A stretch of DNA of 60,000 nucleotides from Symsagittifera roscoffensis (GCF_963678635.1 NC_087063.1:80587574-80647573); one strand, 5' to 3'; positions 30,418 through 41,507 are shown, counted from the first letter of the stretch. Translations and numbers: made by a program. The notes: generated from the sequence alone by a model not told the origin.

Positions 30418-31765
30418 TCAGAAATCTCCCTGGTCTCTCTTCTCGATTCCCCTCAACATGATTCAACCTCACGTCCTGCAATGGTCTTGCGTTCACTGGT
30501 CCCATTGTGTTATGAGAGGGCAGTCTCTCCCTCTACAGGTCTCTCAGGATACCAATGGGACGGAGAACCGTTGTTCCATTCCATTACTGCTCCTGATGCA
30601 GTATTCCTGAGATGGCTACTACTGATGCGTCTGTGTCAAGATCATACATGCCCTTTTCTGTAGGCATGCCTAGCACTGGCGCTTCGCGCAGTTCCCGTTT
30701 TATGTTCTCGAAAGCGACTTGTGCTTCTTCGTTCCATTCGATCTTCTTTCCTTTGTTGCGCATCAGCCTCTGCATTGGATACACCTTGTCTGCATATCCT
30801 TTTCTGAAATCACGGTAAAAATTGGCAAACTTTGGGAAGCTCATGAGTTGTGTGTCTGTTCTGGGAGCCTTCCATGTCAACACAGCTTTTACTGCTTCCG
30901 GATCCGGCCTCACACCATGCCTGTCCACCATTCTTCCTAGATACTTGATTGAATCCCTGAGGATTTCACTTTTGATGGTTTGCATTTCAAGCCTGCTCTT
31001 TTCATGAATCCAAAGACCTCATCGAGACAATCAATGTGGTCTTCGAGGTTTGATGTTGCCATGACCACATCATCCACGTAACACATCACAAGATTCCCGT
31101 ACCTTTTCATCACTCTGGTCAAAGCCTGAGCCATCAGTCTTTGAAAAGTGGCCGTTGCGCTGCACAAGCCGAAGGGCATCCTCTTCTACCGGTACAATCC
31201 TATTTCACATCCGAATCCTGTCTTCCCTCCGTCCTTCTTCCGCAGAGAGACCTGCCAGAAGGCAGAACCCAAGTCCAGTGTGGTGAAGAACTTGGCATCA
31301 TCAAGTTTAGAGAGGCTCTCGTCTATTCGCGGTATCGGGTATGCTTCTTTTTTTGTTACCGTGTTCAAGTAGCGAAAGTCGCAACAAAACATAAGCTGCC
31401 CCCTTCTTTTGTGGTATTATTACCCCGCAAGCCCATGGCGATTTCGAGGGTTCTATCATGTCGTATTCGATCAACATTTCAATCTCCGCTCGGCACGCTT
31501 TCGTCTTACGTGACGTCATTCGTCTTGCGCCTTCCCTGTGGGGAACGGCGCCTTCTTCAAGTTCGATATCGTGTTCGACGAAATTACAACATTCGATATC
31601 CGCTTTATGTTTTGGAAATACATCCGCGTTCCGATTCAAAAACGTAATGATTCAAAATATCCCTCGCCTATTTTCCCTTTTAAGATTTTTATTTCTGGCA
31701 AAACCGATTTGTCAGATTCTAGTTCATATGACGAGGGGCGCTCCGGAAAATTCGAACAGCTCGAC
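30418..31765 (-). pseudogene. Element B RT-RNase H, tandem copy 1
   Basis: As far as I can compare by eye, identical to 31768-33115. On the minus strand it contains the RT fingers (CRAEIEMLIEYDMIEPSKSP), the palm (FFTTLDLGSAFWQV, then MPFGLCSATATFQ), the YVDD box (LVMCYVDDVVMA), the connection (KYLGRMVDRHGVRPDPEAV) and the RNase H start (YDLDTDASVVAISGILHQEQ). Three lesions are present: a frameshift near 31400, TAG at 31186-31188 where related RTs have Trp before KRMPFG, and a frameshift near 30980. RNase H is cut off at the copy border, and the SGNH-like segment follows directly. Confidence 0.8.
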
Positions 31766-31767
31766 TT

Positions 31768-33115
31768 TCAGAAATCTCCCTGGTCTCTCTTCTCGATTCC
31801 CCTCAACATGATTCAACCTCACGTCCTGCAATGGTCTTGCGTTCACTGGTCCCATTGTGTTATGAGAGGGCAGTCTCTCCCTCTACAGGTCTCTCAGGAT
31901 ACCAATGGGACGGAGAACCGTTGTTCCATTCCATTACTGCTCCTGATGCAGTATTCCTGAGATGGCTACTACTGATGCGTCTGTGTCAAGATCATACATG
32001 CCCTTTTCTGTAGGCATGCCTAGCACTGGCGCTTCGCGCAGTTCCCGTTTTATGTTCTCGAAAGCGACTTGTGCTTCTTCGTTCCATTCGATCTTCTTTC
32101 CTTTGTTGCGCATCAGCCTCTGCATTGGATACACCTTGTCTGCATATCCTTTTCTGAAATCACGGTAAAAATTGGCAAACTTTGGGAAGCTCATGAGTTG
32201 TGTGTCTGTTCTGGGAGCCTTCCATGTCAACACAGCTTTTACTGCTTCCGGATCCGGCCTCACACCATGCCTGTCCACCATTCTTCCTAGATACTTGATT
32301 GAATCCCTGAGGATTTCACTTTTGATGGTTTGCATTTCAAGCCTGCTCTTTTCATGAATCCAAAGACCTCATCGAGACAATCAATGTGGTCTTCGAGGTT
32401 TGATGTTGCCATGACCACATCATCCACGTAACACATCACAAGATTCCCGTACCTTTTCATCACTCTGGTCAAAGCCTGAGCCATCAGTCTTTGAAAAGTG
32501 GCCGTTGCGCTGCACAAGCCGAAGGGCATCCTCTTCTACCGGTACAATCCTATTTCACATCCGAATCCTGTCTTCCCTCCGTCCTTCTTCCGCAGAGAGA
32601 CCTGCCAGAAGGCAGAACCCAAGTCCAGTGTGGTGAAGAACTTGGCATCATCAAGTTTAGAGAGGCTCTCGTCTATTCGCGGTATCGGGTATGCTTCTTT
32701 TTTTGTTACCGTGTTCAAGTAGCGAAAGTCGCAACAAAACATAAGCTGCCCCCTTCTTTTGTGGTATTATTACCCCGCAAGCCCATGGCGATTTCGAGGG
32801 TTCTATCATGTCGTATTCGATCAACATTTCAATCTCCGCTCGGCACGCTTTCGTCTTACGTGACGTCATTCGTCTTGCGCCTTCCCTGTGGGGAACGGCG
32901 CCTTCTTCAAGTTCGATATCGTGTTCGACGAAATTACAACATTCGATATCCGCTTTATGTTTTGGAAATACATCCGCGTTCCGATTCAAAAACGTAATGA
33001 TTCAAAATATCCCTCGCCTATTTTCCCTTTTAAGATTTTTATTTCTGGCAAAACCGATTTGTCAGATTCTAGTTCATATGACGAGGGGCGCTCCGGAAAA
33101 TTCGAACAGCTCGAC
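31768..33115 (-). pseudogene. Element B RT-RNase H, tandem copy 2
   Basis: The same 1348-bp unit, offset by exactly 1350 bp, with the same TAG (32536-32538) and the same frameshifts. Shared lesions mean the unit was already dead when doubled, or that the doubling is an assembly error. It is preceded on the minus strand by the normal protease-RT linker, so this copy occupies the original position. The RT is Gypsy-type by its motifs (FTTLDLGSAFWQ, YVDD). Confidence 0.8.
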
Positions 33116-33117
33116 AA

Positions 33118-33813
33118 ACCGTCGTACATTTCAGACTTCATTGAAAACAGTTTATGAATAGATTTTATTTCATTAATCCTTTTTAAAATTCTGTCTTTAT
33201 TGGCATGATAAGAACAGTTTTTACACTATATCTCTTCAAGTTTTGTGTCTCCTCATAGTCGGTCCTCATCGGTAAAGCGTAACCAAGATTCTTTGCACGC
33301 TGTATTGAAGCCGTGGTGTCCAGTGTGTTCAATAACACACTGTCACACAGTCAGTTTCGAGTTACCGAGAAGCTCCGGCCTAAAATCACTGAGATTTGAC
33401 TTTTTGGATTCGGTACCAAACAAATCTGTTTACTATCACTTAACGAATTCAAATTCCTCATTCTATAAATTGCTACCACAGCCTGTCCCGGCTGTAGTTT
33501 TACCTTTCTATCTAAAAAGATTGGTAACCTAATTTTCATCTGTTATTGTTCTATTGATCGGTTTCTTAACATACTTCCGGTCCGGGTTTCTAATCCTTAT
33601 TAGACCGTTGTTCAAGTAAATCATCACGTCGAAATTCCTGACAAAATATCTGCCCAAGATGAGTTGTTCAGAGTCATCCAGATTCTCTACCACAAGGAAA
33701 CTCACTCAAAGATCCCCTCCTCCCATGTGGAGGACCGTTATTGGTGTTCTTCCGGCTACGTAAATTGCTCCTCGATTGGCTGCGGCTAGTCGGAGATTCA
33801 TCGGAATTATATC
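33118..33813 (-). pseudogene. Element B, protease C-terminus and linker to RT
   Basis: The broken minus-strand frames still read as the second half of a retroviral-type protease (ILGRYFVRNFDVMIYLNNGL) followed by LPIFLDRKVKLQPGQAVVAI and LVPNPKSQISVILGRSFSV (33351-33539), the usual domain between protease and RT in this kind of element. Several stops are present. Confidence 0.55.
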
Positions 33814-34665
33814 TTACCTCGTGAAGCCCATTATTTTCCAAGTTTTTATCGGAATCACGCTCAAAACTGCTCCTGTGTCCAGTAGCCCTGTGACTCCAAT
33901 TTTCTTCCCATTGGTGTCGAGCAGATGTGCAGTCACATCTGCTTTGTATCCAAAGTCAACTGCGTCTTGCTCCATTATGGCGTCATGGATTATCTCATGG
34001 ACTTTGAGTTCCTCTTCTCCCAAATAGATCTGCCCTATTTGGTCACTGTCTGTTGTCACATATGTCCTAGAGTAGATGCTAATTCCATCCACGTGCAGCA
34101 TCACTTGATACAGTCCATAGACTTCCACGTAGCGCCCGTGAAGCTTCTTCTTTCGAGGGCCACCAGTTGTTAGTAGTGCTCGCACAGCTCTTGACTCAGT
34201 GAGTGGATCCACCTGCCTCAGATAATCTGCATATGTGTCCAAATGCATCAAAGCGAACTCTGATCGTTCACTCAGATTTCTGATTTTCTGGTGTCCCGCT
34301 ACCGAGAATATTGATTGTATTTTGCTTCCTTCTGGCACCATACCGAACCTCTGCCCGGATAACACATTCAGTTTTATGCTCAAACTACTTAGTGCTTCTG
34401 TTTCTTCGACTTCTGATGCCTCGAAGGCATTCAGCTTCTCCTGTAGTTTCTCATTTTCCAATTCGAGTTCCACTTTTTGTTCGATCTCCTTCGTTACCAA
34501 TTCCTGCTGGACTCCATTTAGAGCATCCCTCGCGGCTGCCCTATAATCGATCTTGAAGTCATCCGCCGCAGTCACCGGTTCCAGTTCACACGTCTCTTCC
34601 GTTACTGCCTGCACCTTCTTCGTTGCCAGCTCTTGCGGTTTTTTTTCTGCACGCCTTCGCTTCAT
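33814..34665 (-). CDS. Element B gag-pol segment with aspartic protease
   Basis: 283 residues. A basic start and a Glu-rich coiled coil (KEIEQKVELELENEKLQEKL) are followed by a globular part, then the protease core with GLLDTGAVLSVIPIKTW, the DTG active site at about residues 266-268. The frame stops at 33814 inside the protease domain, and its second half lies in other frames downstream. It overlaps the zinc-knuckle frame by 80 bp in another frame. In related elements this would be one polyprotein, so the ATG may not be a true start. Confidence 0.7.
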   Translation of the reverse strand: MKRRRAEKKPQELATKKVQAVTEETCELEPVTAADDFKIDYRAAARDALNGVQQELVTKEIEQKVELELENEKLQEKLNAFEASEVEETEALSSLSIKLNVLSGQRFGMVPEGSKIQSIFSVAGHQKIRNLSERSEFALMHLDTYADYLRQVDPLTESRAVRALLTTGGPRKKKLHGRYVEVYGLYQVMLHVDGISIYSRTYVTTDSDQIGQIYLGEEELKVHEIIHDAIMEQDAVDFGYKADVTAHLLDTNGKKIGVTGLLDTGAVLSVIPIKTWKIMGFTR

Positions 34666-35095
34666 TCAACAGGCGAGCCTTGCTGGCTTTCACTCCCGAT
34701 AAAGCTTCCTCATGCCTTGAATGCTTGATGTCTGCTACAGCATTCCAGAAGTGCGGACAATCCGATTTAAATTGACCTTCCAAGTTGCAAAAGAAGCACC
34801 TCGGGTCAAATTTTGCAATTACTCCTCTCATGAAATCTTCATGGTCGACTTCTGACGCATCTTCTTCCTCGAGGCTAAAGCCTATTGCTTTCATGACCTG
34901 TTTATTAGTTAGGCAGGCTGACACATGATGGTCCGACGAACTGCAATTGGCAAAAGAGCGCCTATCGTCCCTTGGTTTGTACCAGTTGTTCCCTTGGTTT
35001 GCTGGTCCGTCTTTAAAATTGCCAAAATTGTTCTTGTAATATCCAGATCTCGAATGAGCTTTCAATAAAAGATATTCTTTTGACTTGAGTCTCAA
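34586..35095 (-). pseudogene. Element B gag, nucleocapsid with two damaged zinc knuckles
   Basis: 169 residues. NCSSSDHHVSAC and CFFCNLEGQFKSDC are both CCHC-type knuckles (CX2CX4HX4C), but the first has Phe where the first Cys should be and the second has Gln where His should be. The loss of one ligand in each supports decay of this copy. Nucleocapsid normally binds element RNA. The upstream part (LRLKSKEYLLLKAHSRSGYY) is the capsid-nucleocapsid linker. Confidence 0.65.
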
Positions 35096-35340
35096 CTCCT
35101 CTGGTGTTGGCGCATTGCTCGAGAGTGGTGTGTAATGTTTCGCTAATCATTCTTCACACCATCGATGATTTTTGAGGCTACTGCCAGGTTCATCCTTCTG
35201 TTTGACTCATCTGGTTGGCTACGCCTTCTCAGCATATCCAAATTGTCTAGAAACTTGTCTATCGTCTAATATTCTCGTTGCCTCCGTTTCTCGAAACGCA
35301 TCATTGCTTGGAGTCCCAGCACCCCTGATCCAAAACGATT

Positions 35341-36054
35341 TTACAAGATTTCAAAGATTTTCTCAGCCGTGTCCCGCTGGTATTGCTTTTTGGCCATCAG
35401 GCAGTTTAGGGCTAACCCTTCTAAGTCACTGGTAAGTGCACTGCATTCTTGCCTTTCTGACAAGTCTTCTTCCTCAAAATGCAGTTTTATCACCTCTATC
35501 CAGGTATCAATACAGCCATCAGATTCGTCTTTATGGCATCTTGGTTTCTTAAAGACACTTCTGGACTTTTCATTACGTTCATTGGTTCTGAATAAACTCG
35601 TAAGGAATGTCTCCGAAGACCAGTTCAGAGGTTCAAAGGCCATCTCTTGAATGCCCCGCCTGAGTATCATGGCCCCCTCATAACGGTTCTGTTTATGGAA
35701 CTTTCCTTCTGTCCGAATCACTGAGATTGTTTCTTCCTTGGCTCGGGTGACTTCTCCCTGGGCTCGCATGACTCCTGTTCATGGAATCACTTCTCCCAGT
35801 CACATGTGTGCCTTGGGTCGGTCGTTCTTTTGAGGTCTATCTGCTGCCAATTGAACTTCCTCTGATGTTTGGGCCCCATGTTCTATTATCCCCTGTGGCA
35901 TAGCCTGATGAACTACCTCTAGTGGATCATATGTCTTTCTCCTATTCTTTTGGTCCTTGAAGTTCACCCGCGGCTCCTTTCTGGGTCCTCCCGAGCTCGG
36001 TTCCCCATCTTTCGATCCACTCATGTTGCCTAGTAGCCCGTCCAACCTATCCAT
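35341..36054 (-). pseudogene. Element B gag, capsid part
   Basis: Two pieces in the same frame (36054-35800 and 35769-35341) separated by two stops. The second holds CHKDESDGCIDTWIEVIKLH and LEGLALNCLMAKKQYQRDTA, the helical pattern of a Gypsy-type gag capsid (retrotrans_gag). The first is a hydrophilic linker starting MDRLDGLLGNM. Capsid assembles the element particle. Confidence 0.6.
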
Positions 36055-37304
36055 GACAGCCTGATTTCACTTCTCCATCATCGCATCTTTCTTTGCGTCA
36101 AGAGTCCCAAAAGTCTGCTCTTGTTGATTTCTCAACTTCTCCCTGTCGTCTTTTAACCGTAACTCTCTTTGCTCCGCTTCCCTTGTCATTCGTGACCAGT
36201 TCGTTGCCAAGTGTTCATCCGTTCTTTCCTTCAAGGTTTTTCGCTTCTAACGACTTCTTGTCTGTTGCGATTTATGTCTTCACGCAGACTTTCTCTCTCG
36301 ACGTGGACTGCTCTTTCTAGTTCACTATTTCTTATGGACATCTGTTCAATCTGTTCTCCTCTATGTTGGTCAAGGCTTCTTCAATTGATAAGCCGTTATC
36401 CATCAGTGGGGCCACAAGTGGCGGTGTCACCCTGTCAATCCCAGGTAGCTTGTTGCTTGTCGAGATTTGGGCTTTGATTCTCTGCGTCGACACCTTTTCA
36501 TTATCCACCTCTGGATCCGCCGGCGCGTTGCTTAGCCCTGTGTTTCTATTCTCCCCAGTTCGGACTTCGGAATTCGTCATGCTCACAAAATCTCCTGACT
36601 GGCCTGATGTGTTTGTGGTTTTGCTTATTATCCTCACTACACCAAATTGGTCCATGGTGCCAGTCCCTCTGTCGGTAAATGCTTCATTGTCCTGAACCGA
36701 GCTATTGAGGCTGACTCGAGATCTAAAGTCAACTTGCTCGTCATTGTCCTCTTCTTCTTCCTGGGATTCTTCTTCATCGCCTGTACCCGCTCCCATGGTA
36801 AATGGAAAAATGTTTTCGAAAGTGTTCTTCGCTCTTTCTGAAAACGACGAGGACGTTGCATGTTTCTCCGTCACGCCTGCCATCATGGTGTTGTCTGTGG
36901 GAGATCTTCTAGTTGCCACAATTTCAGTAGAGATGTCGGACAGTTCCGACATCTCTTCTCGGTCCAGTTTCCCGGTGGAAAAGTGCAAAATCTTGTCCTT
37001 GTTCTACCGGAGTAGATTCACTGACCAGCCTTGTGTTTCCTCTCCGCTCCGGTCCATGTCTCTCTTGGTTCTCATCCATGGCCTGGTCCGGATGGACCTC
37101 CACTTCTAGCTTTGCTTATCGCTCTTCTGAGGACTTTTGACTCCTGTTCTCAGCCATTCTGCCTGAAACCGTCTCCCCTTTGTCTGTCCGCATTCGTGTG
37201 ATCCTTTCCACAAAAGGGTCGTTCATTGCTTTTCTCTGTTTCTCCGGTATAAATGTCCTTGAACTATCACATAGTTTAGATATCCTTGACTTGTCTAGAC
37301 TCAA
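36055..37304 (-). pseudogene. Element B gag, acidic N terminus and coiled coil
   Basis: The best pieces are 37304-37116 (62 residues, basic and hydrophilic) and 36988-36332 (218 residues, acidic, with the run EEEESQEEEEDNDE-like around its middle). From 36330 to 36060 the frames are broken but read as a coiled coil (RNSELERAVHVERESLREDI; REAEQRELRLKDDREKLRNQ). The start of the element protein is probably near 37304, although upstream sequence may be lost. The acidic run is given approximately. Confidence 0.5.
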
Positions 37305-39162
37305 TTCTAGTTTATCACTTCTAACTGCCTAAAAATTCAATTCGATTGCTAGTGTCCTTTTATCTGACTGCTGATAATAATAACGCAACACAATAATTTT
37401 CAAACGTTTCTATTAAATGGTGACCACGAATTCTTGTATGCTATCACAGTACAGCGTGTACACAATTTATTCACAATGATCGATTATTAGTTGTAAAATG
37501 TGAAGCTAGCACAGCATGATGAAATCATTCTATTTAAGAGATAGTGTTCTCACTACCCAATCGAGCCCAAATATTATTGATTTAAAACCAAAAATTAAAA
37601 AAAAAAAGATTTTTTTATGAAAAACGTATGTGTTTTGTACTTTTAGTCAGTCGCAAAACAATAGTCGAACTTGTTTCTAAAGAAAAAGCTTTCCCTGCTT
37701 GGTGCTGCACCAAACAGACAAAACTTGATGGCAGTTGATTTCTCAAGTGGGCGTCTATTGCACCCACCGAGTCCTGTGTTACCTATCTGCCTTCAGACTG
37801 CCCGAGCTAGACATACTAAAATCCGCAGGGTCATCACTTTTCTCAAAAACGATTCGGATTTCAATTCACACTAAAGAGTTACAACCTTTTTTTAATTTTA
37901 GACCTAGTCTCGCGAATATCCGAGTTTACGGATATATTTACGGACCTAGTCTCGAGTTTATCCAAGTTTACGGACCCCCCTGGATTGGTAAAACTGGGAC
38001 CCCTCCAGATTGGCAAAAATAGGACCCCTCCGGATTGGCAAAATTGGAACCCCTCCAGATTGGCAAAAATAGCTTCTCGGAGACTTTCTAAGTTTTCACC
38101 CGATACCCTTCCGGATACAATCTCCGATGCTATTATGCTGTTTGAACTAACTAGGAAGGGTGTATCATCTTTCCTTAGACCCTTCCGGATTGAAGTTAAG
38201 CCTCTTATTTGACAATTCACCCTAAAGGTGAAGGGTCCTATCACTAGCGTAGTTTCGACTTGACTACGGTTTTCTGGTCCCCTTAGCCTTCCCTTTTTGT
38301 CACGAACAGCGTAAAATTGCCTTATTCAACATCTACTACCTTTTGGTAAGTGTGTAAGGTCATTCCAAAAAAAATTATAAAACGTGAAGGGACTATCTTC
38401 CCGAATTAGTGAATTTGCTAAAAACAATCTCACAAAATTTTTCACGCTTACTTTTTTGAATAATTGATTTTTCCATGAGTAAGCTCACCTAATTTTTGAT
38501 CTAGTGGGACCAAGATCAACTGAATTTGTCCCCAAAGTTATTAAGCAAAACGTCTTTTTTGTGGAATCAATAAAAAATTCTCTCTTATAGGTTTTGCGTT
38601 TTTTTCCCAATTCCCAGCTTTTTTCCCAATACTGTTCTCTTCGACCTAAAAATTATTAAACCGAGCTCAAAAGGCCTATACTTTTCGAGTTCAATGCACA
38701 AACCCGATCTAAAACATTTCAGCTGAAAAAATTTGCCAAAAACATTGCTATTTGGACCCCTCCGGATTGATGAATCCACTATATCAAACACGTTAAGTTC
38801 GATTTATCTGTAACCCGGAAGTTTATCGGCAAACGGTTTTAAAAACTGTCGATTCACTAGTGAACATTGTCCAAACAACAATTTTTGCTGTCCTAAGTCA
38901 AAAATTTCGAAAAATTTTCTGTTTTTATAGTGTTTCGTTCATTCAAAAATCACGAAAATTCGGTTTTTGGTACCCAAATAGTTCCAACCACTTCTGAACT
39001 AAACTCAACCGGTTCTACCTAATGAACTAGTTGAATTACGATTACGATATAACACACTAATTTGGTGTTTTTTCCGTTTCAAAAATATCGATATCTCAAA
39101 AATCGCGCGATTTGTGGGGGGATCAAAATATTGCTTTTTTGACCCTAAAAACCGGTCCGTTT
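37305..39162. other. Non-coding stretch, no LTR found
   Basis: No sequence matching the element B 3' LTR was found here, although a 5' LTR would be expected just right of 37304. The stretch holds a 25-bp tandem repeat at 37972-38071 and otherwise A/T-rich sequence. Small ORFs on both strands show no domain. Confidence 0.5.
37972..38071. repeat. Four copies of a 25-bp tandem repeat
   Basis: The unit is GGACCCCTCCRGATTGGCAA plus AAATA or AATTG, with the first copy more diverged. GGACCCCTCCGGATTG recurs singly at about 38755, and GACCCCTCCGGATT also occurs in the element B LTR at about 22635. Confidence 0.75.
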
Positions 39163-39362
39163 NNNNNNNNNNNNNNNNNNNNNNNNNNNNNNNNNNNNNN
39201 NNNNNNNNNNNNNNNNNNNNNNNNNNNNNNNNNNNNNNNNNNNNNNNNNNNNNNNNNNNNNNNNNNNNNNNNNNNNNNNNNNNNNNNNNNNNNNNNNNNN
39301 NNNNNNNNNNNNNNNNNNNNNNNNNNNNNNNNNNNNNNNNNNNNNNNNNNNNNNNNNNNNNN
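39163..39362. other. Assembly gap (200 N)
   Basis: Exactly 200 undetermined bases, a standard placeholder size. Any ORF running through it is meaningless. Confidence 0.99.
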
Positions 39363-40152
39363 AAAAGTTAATTGTTATTTTTGTCAAATGGCATCAAATT
39401 AATTCAAAAAAATGGCTAGTTAAAAGTTGAATCTTTATGAGAACAAAAACTCCCACGCACAATTAATCTCCTTTTTTGAAAGTTCGGGCTATAACTTTTT
39501 AGATCTAGTTTTGGTAAGCACAAAAAAATAATCCATTTCAATGAACGATAATCTTTTTTTTTCATAGAATTTTATTTACCGAAACAACCAACATAACCAA
39601 TTTTTATCCAAAAGACTTCATAGCGGGCAAAAATATATTTGGTACAAAGTTTTAAATTAGAAATGCAAATTAATTAAGATTTTGAAACAAAGTTTTAAAT
39701 TGATTTTTAATTCAAGATCAAAAACTCCAGTTGAAAGAAGCAAGTGAAGATTCTTTGTGCAGATTACTGAGCGGCCGATCAAAATGCTCAATTTCCTTTC
39801 TGATATCTTTGATCCGAATATATTATAATGTTTTCATAGATAACCAAAAGGTCCATGATTAGGGGCATCAATTCCTCATCCTTTAAAGGGGCGCGTGATG
39901 TGTCTGTGAAAAATACAAGTCAAACAGATAACTTGCGTTTTTTGGCAGACAATAATTCGAAGACGCGATTATCTCTCGTTTGTTTTGGTTTTCTTGCCGG
40001 CTGTTGATGATCATTTATTTCATTTTAGATTTGAAACCGAACATTTTAATCAATGAAAATCGCGCAATTTTTTATCATAAATCTTGAGTTGAACTCAAAG
40101 TTCACATATTCATAAATCATAAGGTTGTGCTTAGTAAATAAAACGGGACAAT
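39363..40152. other. No gene seen
   Basis: A/T-rich sequence after the gap without recognisable features. Confidence 0.5.
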
Positions 40153-40349
40153 ACAACAGTGCCGAAGTACAACAGTGCCGAAAAAGAAAAATTAGTTCAA
40201 CAGTGCCGAAAATCTGAACAAATTTCCACATATTAAGTGCGGCAATCAAAAATTAAACGGCGATTAATTCCCGCTCTTAAGAAAACGCGTTTAAAGTATT
40301 CTGAAATTTTCCAGCCTTTTTCGGCACTGTTGTACTTCGGCACTGTTGT
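40153..40349. repeat. Foldback element with perfect 34-bp inverted repeats
   Basis: Left arm 40153-40186 and right arm 40316-40349 are exact reverse complements. Each arm is made of two direct copies of ACAACAGTGCCGAA with a short joint (GT), and a further single CAACAGTGCCGAAAA lies inside near 40199. The right side extends with a third, imperfect copy. No coding capacity and no clear target duplication. Confidence 0.75.
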
Positions 40350-40642
40350 ACTTCGGCATTGTTGAACGCCCCCGATAAAACTGATAAAACTCACATTTTG
40401 TTGTCATTCGAACCATTTTGATAATCTATTTCCGTTTTCAGCACAAAAAAAATGATTTTTTGAATAGTTGGTTCGTCAATTGGTATGCTCAACCTTTTAA
40501 GATCAGTTTTAAAGAATCTTGGTATTTCAACTGTTTTTTCCAACTACGGCACCTTGTAAAGAAATTTCAATCCTTTTAGGAGCTATTTCAACAGTTATGC
40601 AAAAACGAATTTTTAATCAAATTGGAAAATCTACCCAGCAAC

Positions 40643-41053
40643 CAGGGGCGGATCTAGGATTTTCTCGAGGTGGGGGATTTTCAAAAAATTTTGTCGTTTT
40701 TTTTTAGTTCGTTCAAATTAATTTTTCGAGCTCTCCCAAAATTTTGAAAAAATAGGCCAAAAGCAGGCAAAATTTTGAAAAAATAGGCCAAAATTAGGCC
40801 AAAAAAGCGCAGGTAAAATTTTGAAAAAATAGGCCAAAAAAGGCAAAAAAATAGGCCAGAAAAGGCGCTCCCCCCTCAAAATTAGTATATATTGGCGCCA
40901 AAGGCGCCTTTAAAAAAATTTTAGGGTCGGTCGGCCAAAAATGGATTTCTTAAAAAGTACCAAAGGTGGAACCCTTTGGGTCGGCAAGGGGTCGAATTCC
41001 TGAGGGAGAGCGGGCGTTCGCCCCCCAAGCCCCCCCCCCTAAATCCACCCCTG
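40643..41053. mobile_element. hAT-like non-autonomous element, 411 bp
   Basis: Starts CAGGGGCGGATCTAGGATTT and ends with the complement CAGGGGTGGATTTAGGGGGG. It is flanked by CCAGCAAC on both sides (40635-40642 and 41054-41061), a perfect 8-bp target duplication as made by hAT transposases. The interior is low-complexity (repeats of AAAATAGGCCAAAA) with no transposase. Confidence 0.85.
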
Positions 41054-41074
41054 CCAGCAACAGTATAATTATCC

Positions 41075-41215
41075 CCCCCCCAGGATCTAAGATTTTCTCA
41101 AGTGGGGGGGGGGGGTACTTTCTTTTTTTTTAAATTTTTTAGGTCGCCCAAACTGATTTCCCGAGCCCCATTTTGACAAACCCCATTTGACAAATTTCCC
41201 CATTTTGACAAAGTT
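41075..41215. repeat. Partial second copy of the hAT-like element
   Basis: CCAGGATCTAAGATTTTCTC and the following G-run and TCGCCCAAACTGATTTCCCG match the left third of the 40643 element. The other end is missing. Confidence 0.5.
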
Positions 41216-41247
41216 TTTTTTTTAATTTCAATAATTTAATCAATTGT

Positions 41248-41507
41248 TTAAATGATCATAACGGGTGCAGGCGGCTTATGAACGGGTTGTGTGACGTTGT
41301 ATTTGAGGTAGAAATTCGCAATTCCAGCCACCCGATTTTTGCCCTTCTGAATGAAGTATTGCGTCTGGTTGAAAGGGGACTCTGCATCTGGGTAGTAGGG
41401 CATGCGTAACATGTATCCACACTTGTGAGCTATTCTCTCTTCTTGTTCAGCTGTTTTCTTTTTCTGATCTACTCCGATTAAGATTTCACGACAGTTTGAG
41501 TTCTTTC
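41248..41507 (-). CDS. Last coding exon of an unrecognised host-like gene
   Basis: Reading minus, the exon starts after the acceptor TTTCGTTCACAG (41508 side) and ends at TAA 41248-41250, giving 85 codons after a 2-base phase. The text is protein-like, with balanced composition: NCREILIGVDQKKKTAEQEE, HKCGYMLRMPYYPDAESPFN, RVAGIANFYLKYNVTQPVHK. It joins in phase with the exon at 42135-42293 across a 628-bp GT-AG intron, forming one open frame. It matches none of the retroelement proteins here. No family is recognised. The two independent splice signals and the phase match make a true gene likely. Confidence 0.6.

Larger units (their letters stand above)
22179..37304 (-). mobile_element. Element B: large decayed Gypsy-type LTR element with a long C-terminal extension
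   Basis: Minus-strand coding runs from 37304 to 23915, followed by a 3' LTR ending at 22179. Order: acidic gag N terminus, coiled coil, capsid, zinc knuckles, protease, RT-RNase H (two identical tandem copies), then about 2100 codons with no assigned family. No integrase motifs were found. Base composition is visibly richer in G and C than the host DNA. Frames change many times through one-base indels and stops, so this copy is dead. No matching 5' LTR was found near 37.3-39.1 kb, so the 5' end is truncated or rearranged. Confidence 0.75.

Noticed and set aside
30481-33161. Many plus-strand ORFs (up to 168 residues) opposite the RT
   Set aside because: Antisense shadows of the RT-RNase H; they occur identically in both tandem copies and show no protein family.
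37380-37440. Element B primer site (TGGTCACCATTTAATAG on the minus strand)
   Set aside because: No LTR end matching the 3' LTR lies beside it, so the position is not supported.
39112-39402. ORFs running through the N block
   Set aside because: Codons are undetermined; they exist only because N was not read as a stop.
40519-40707. 62-residue plus-strand ORF
   Set aside because: It runs into the hAT-like element end and has no coding pattern.
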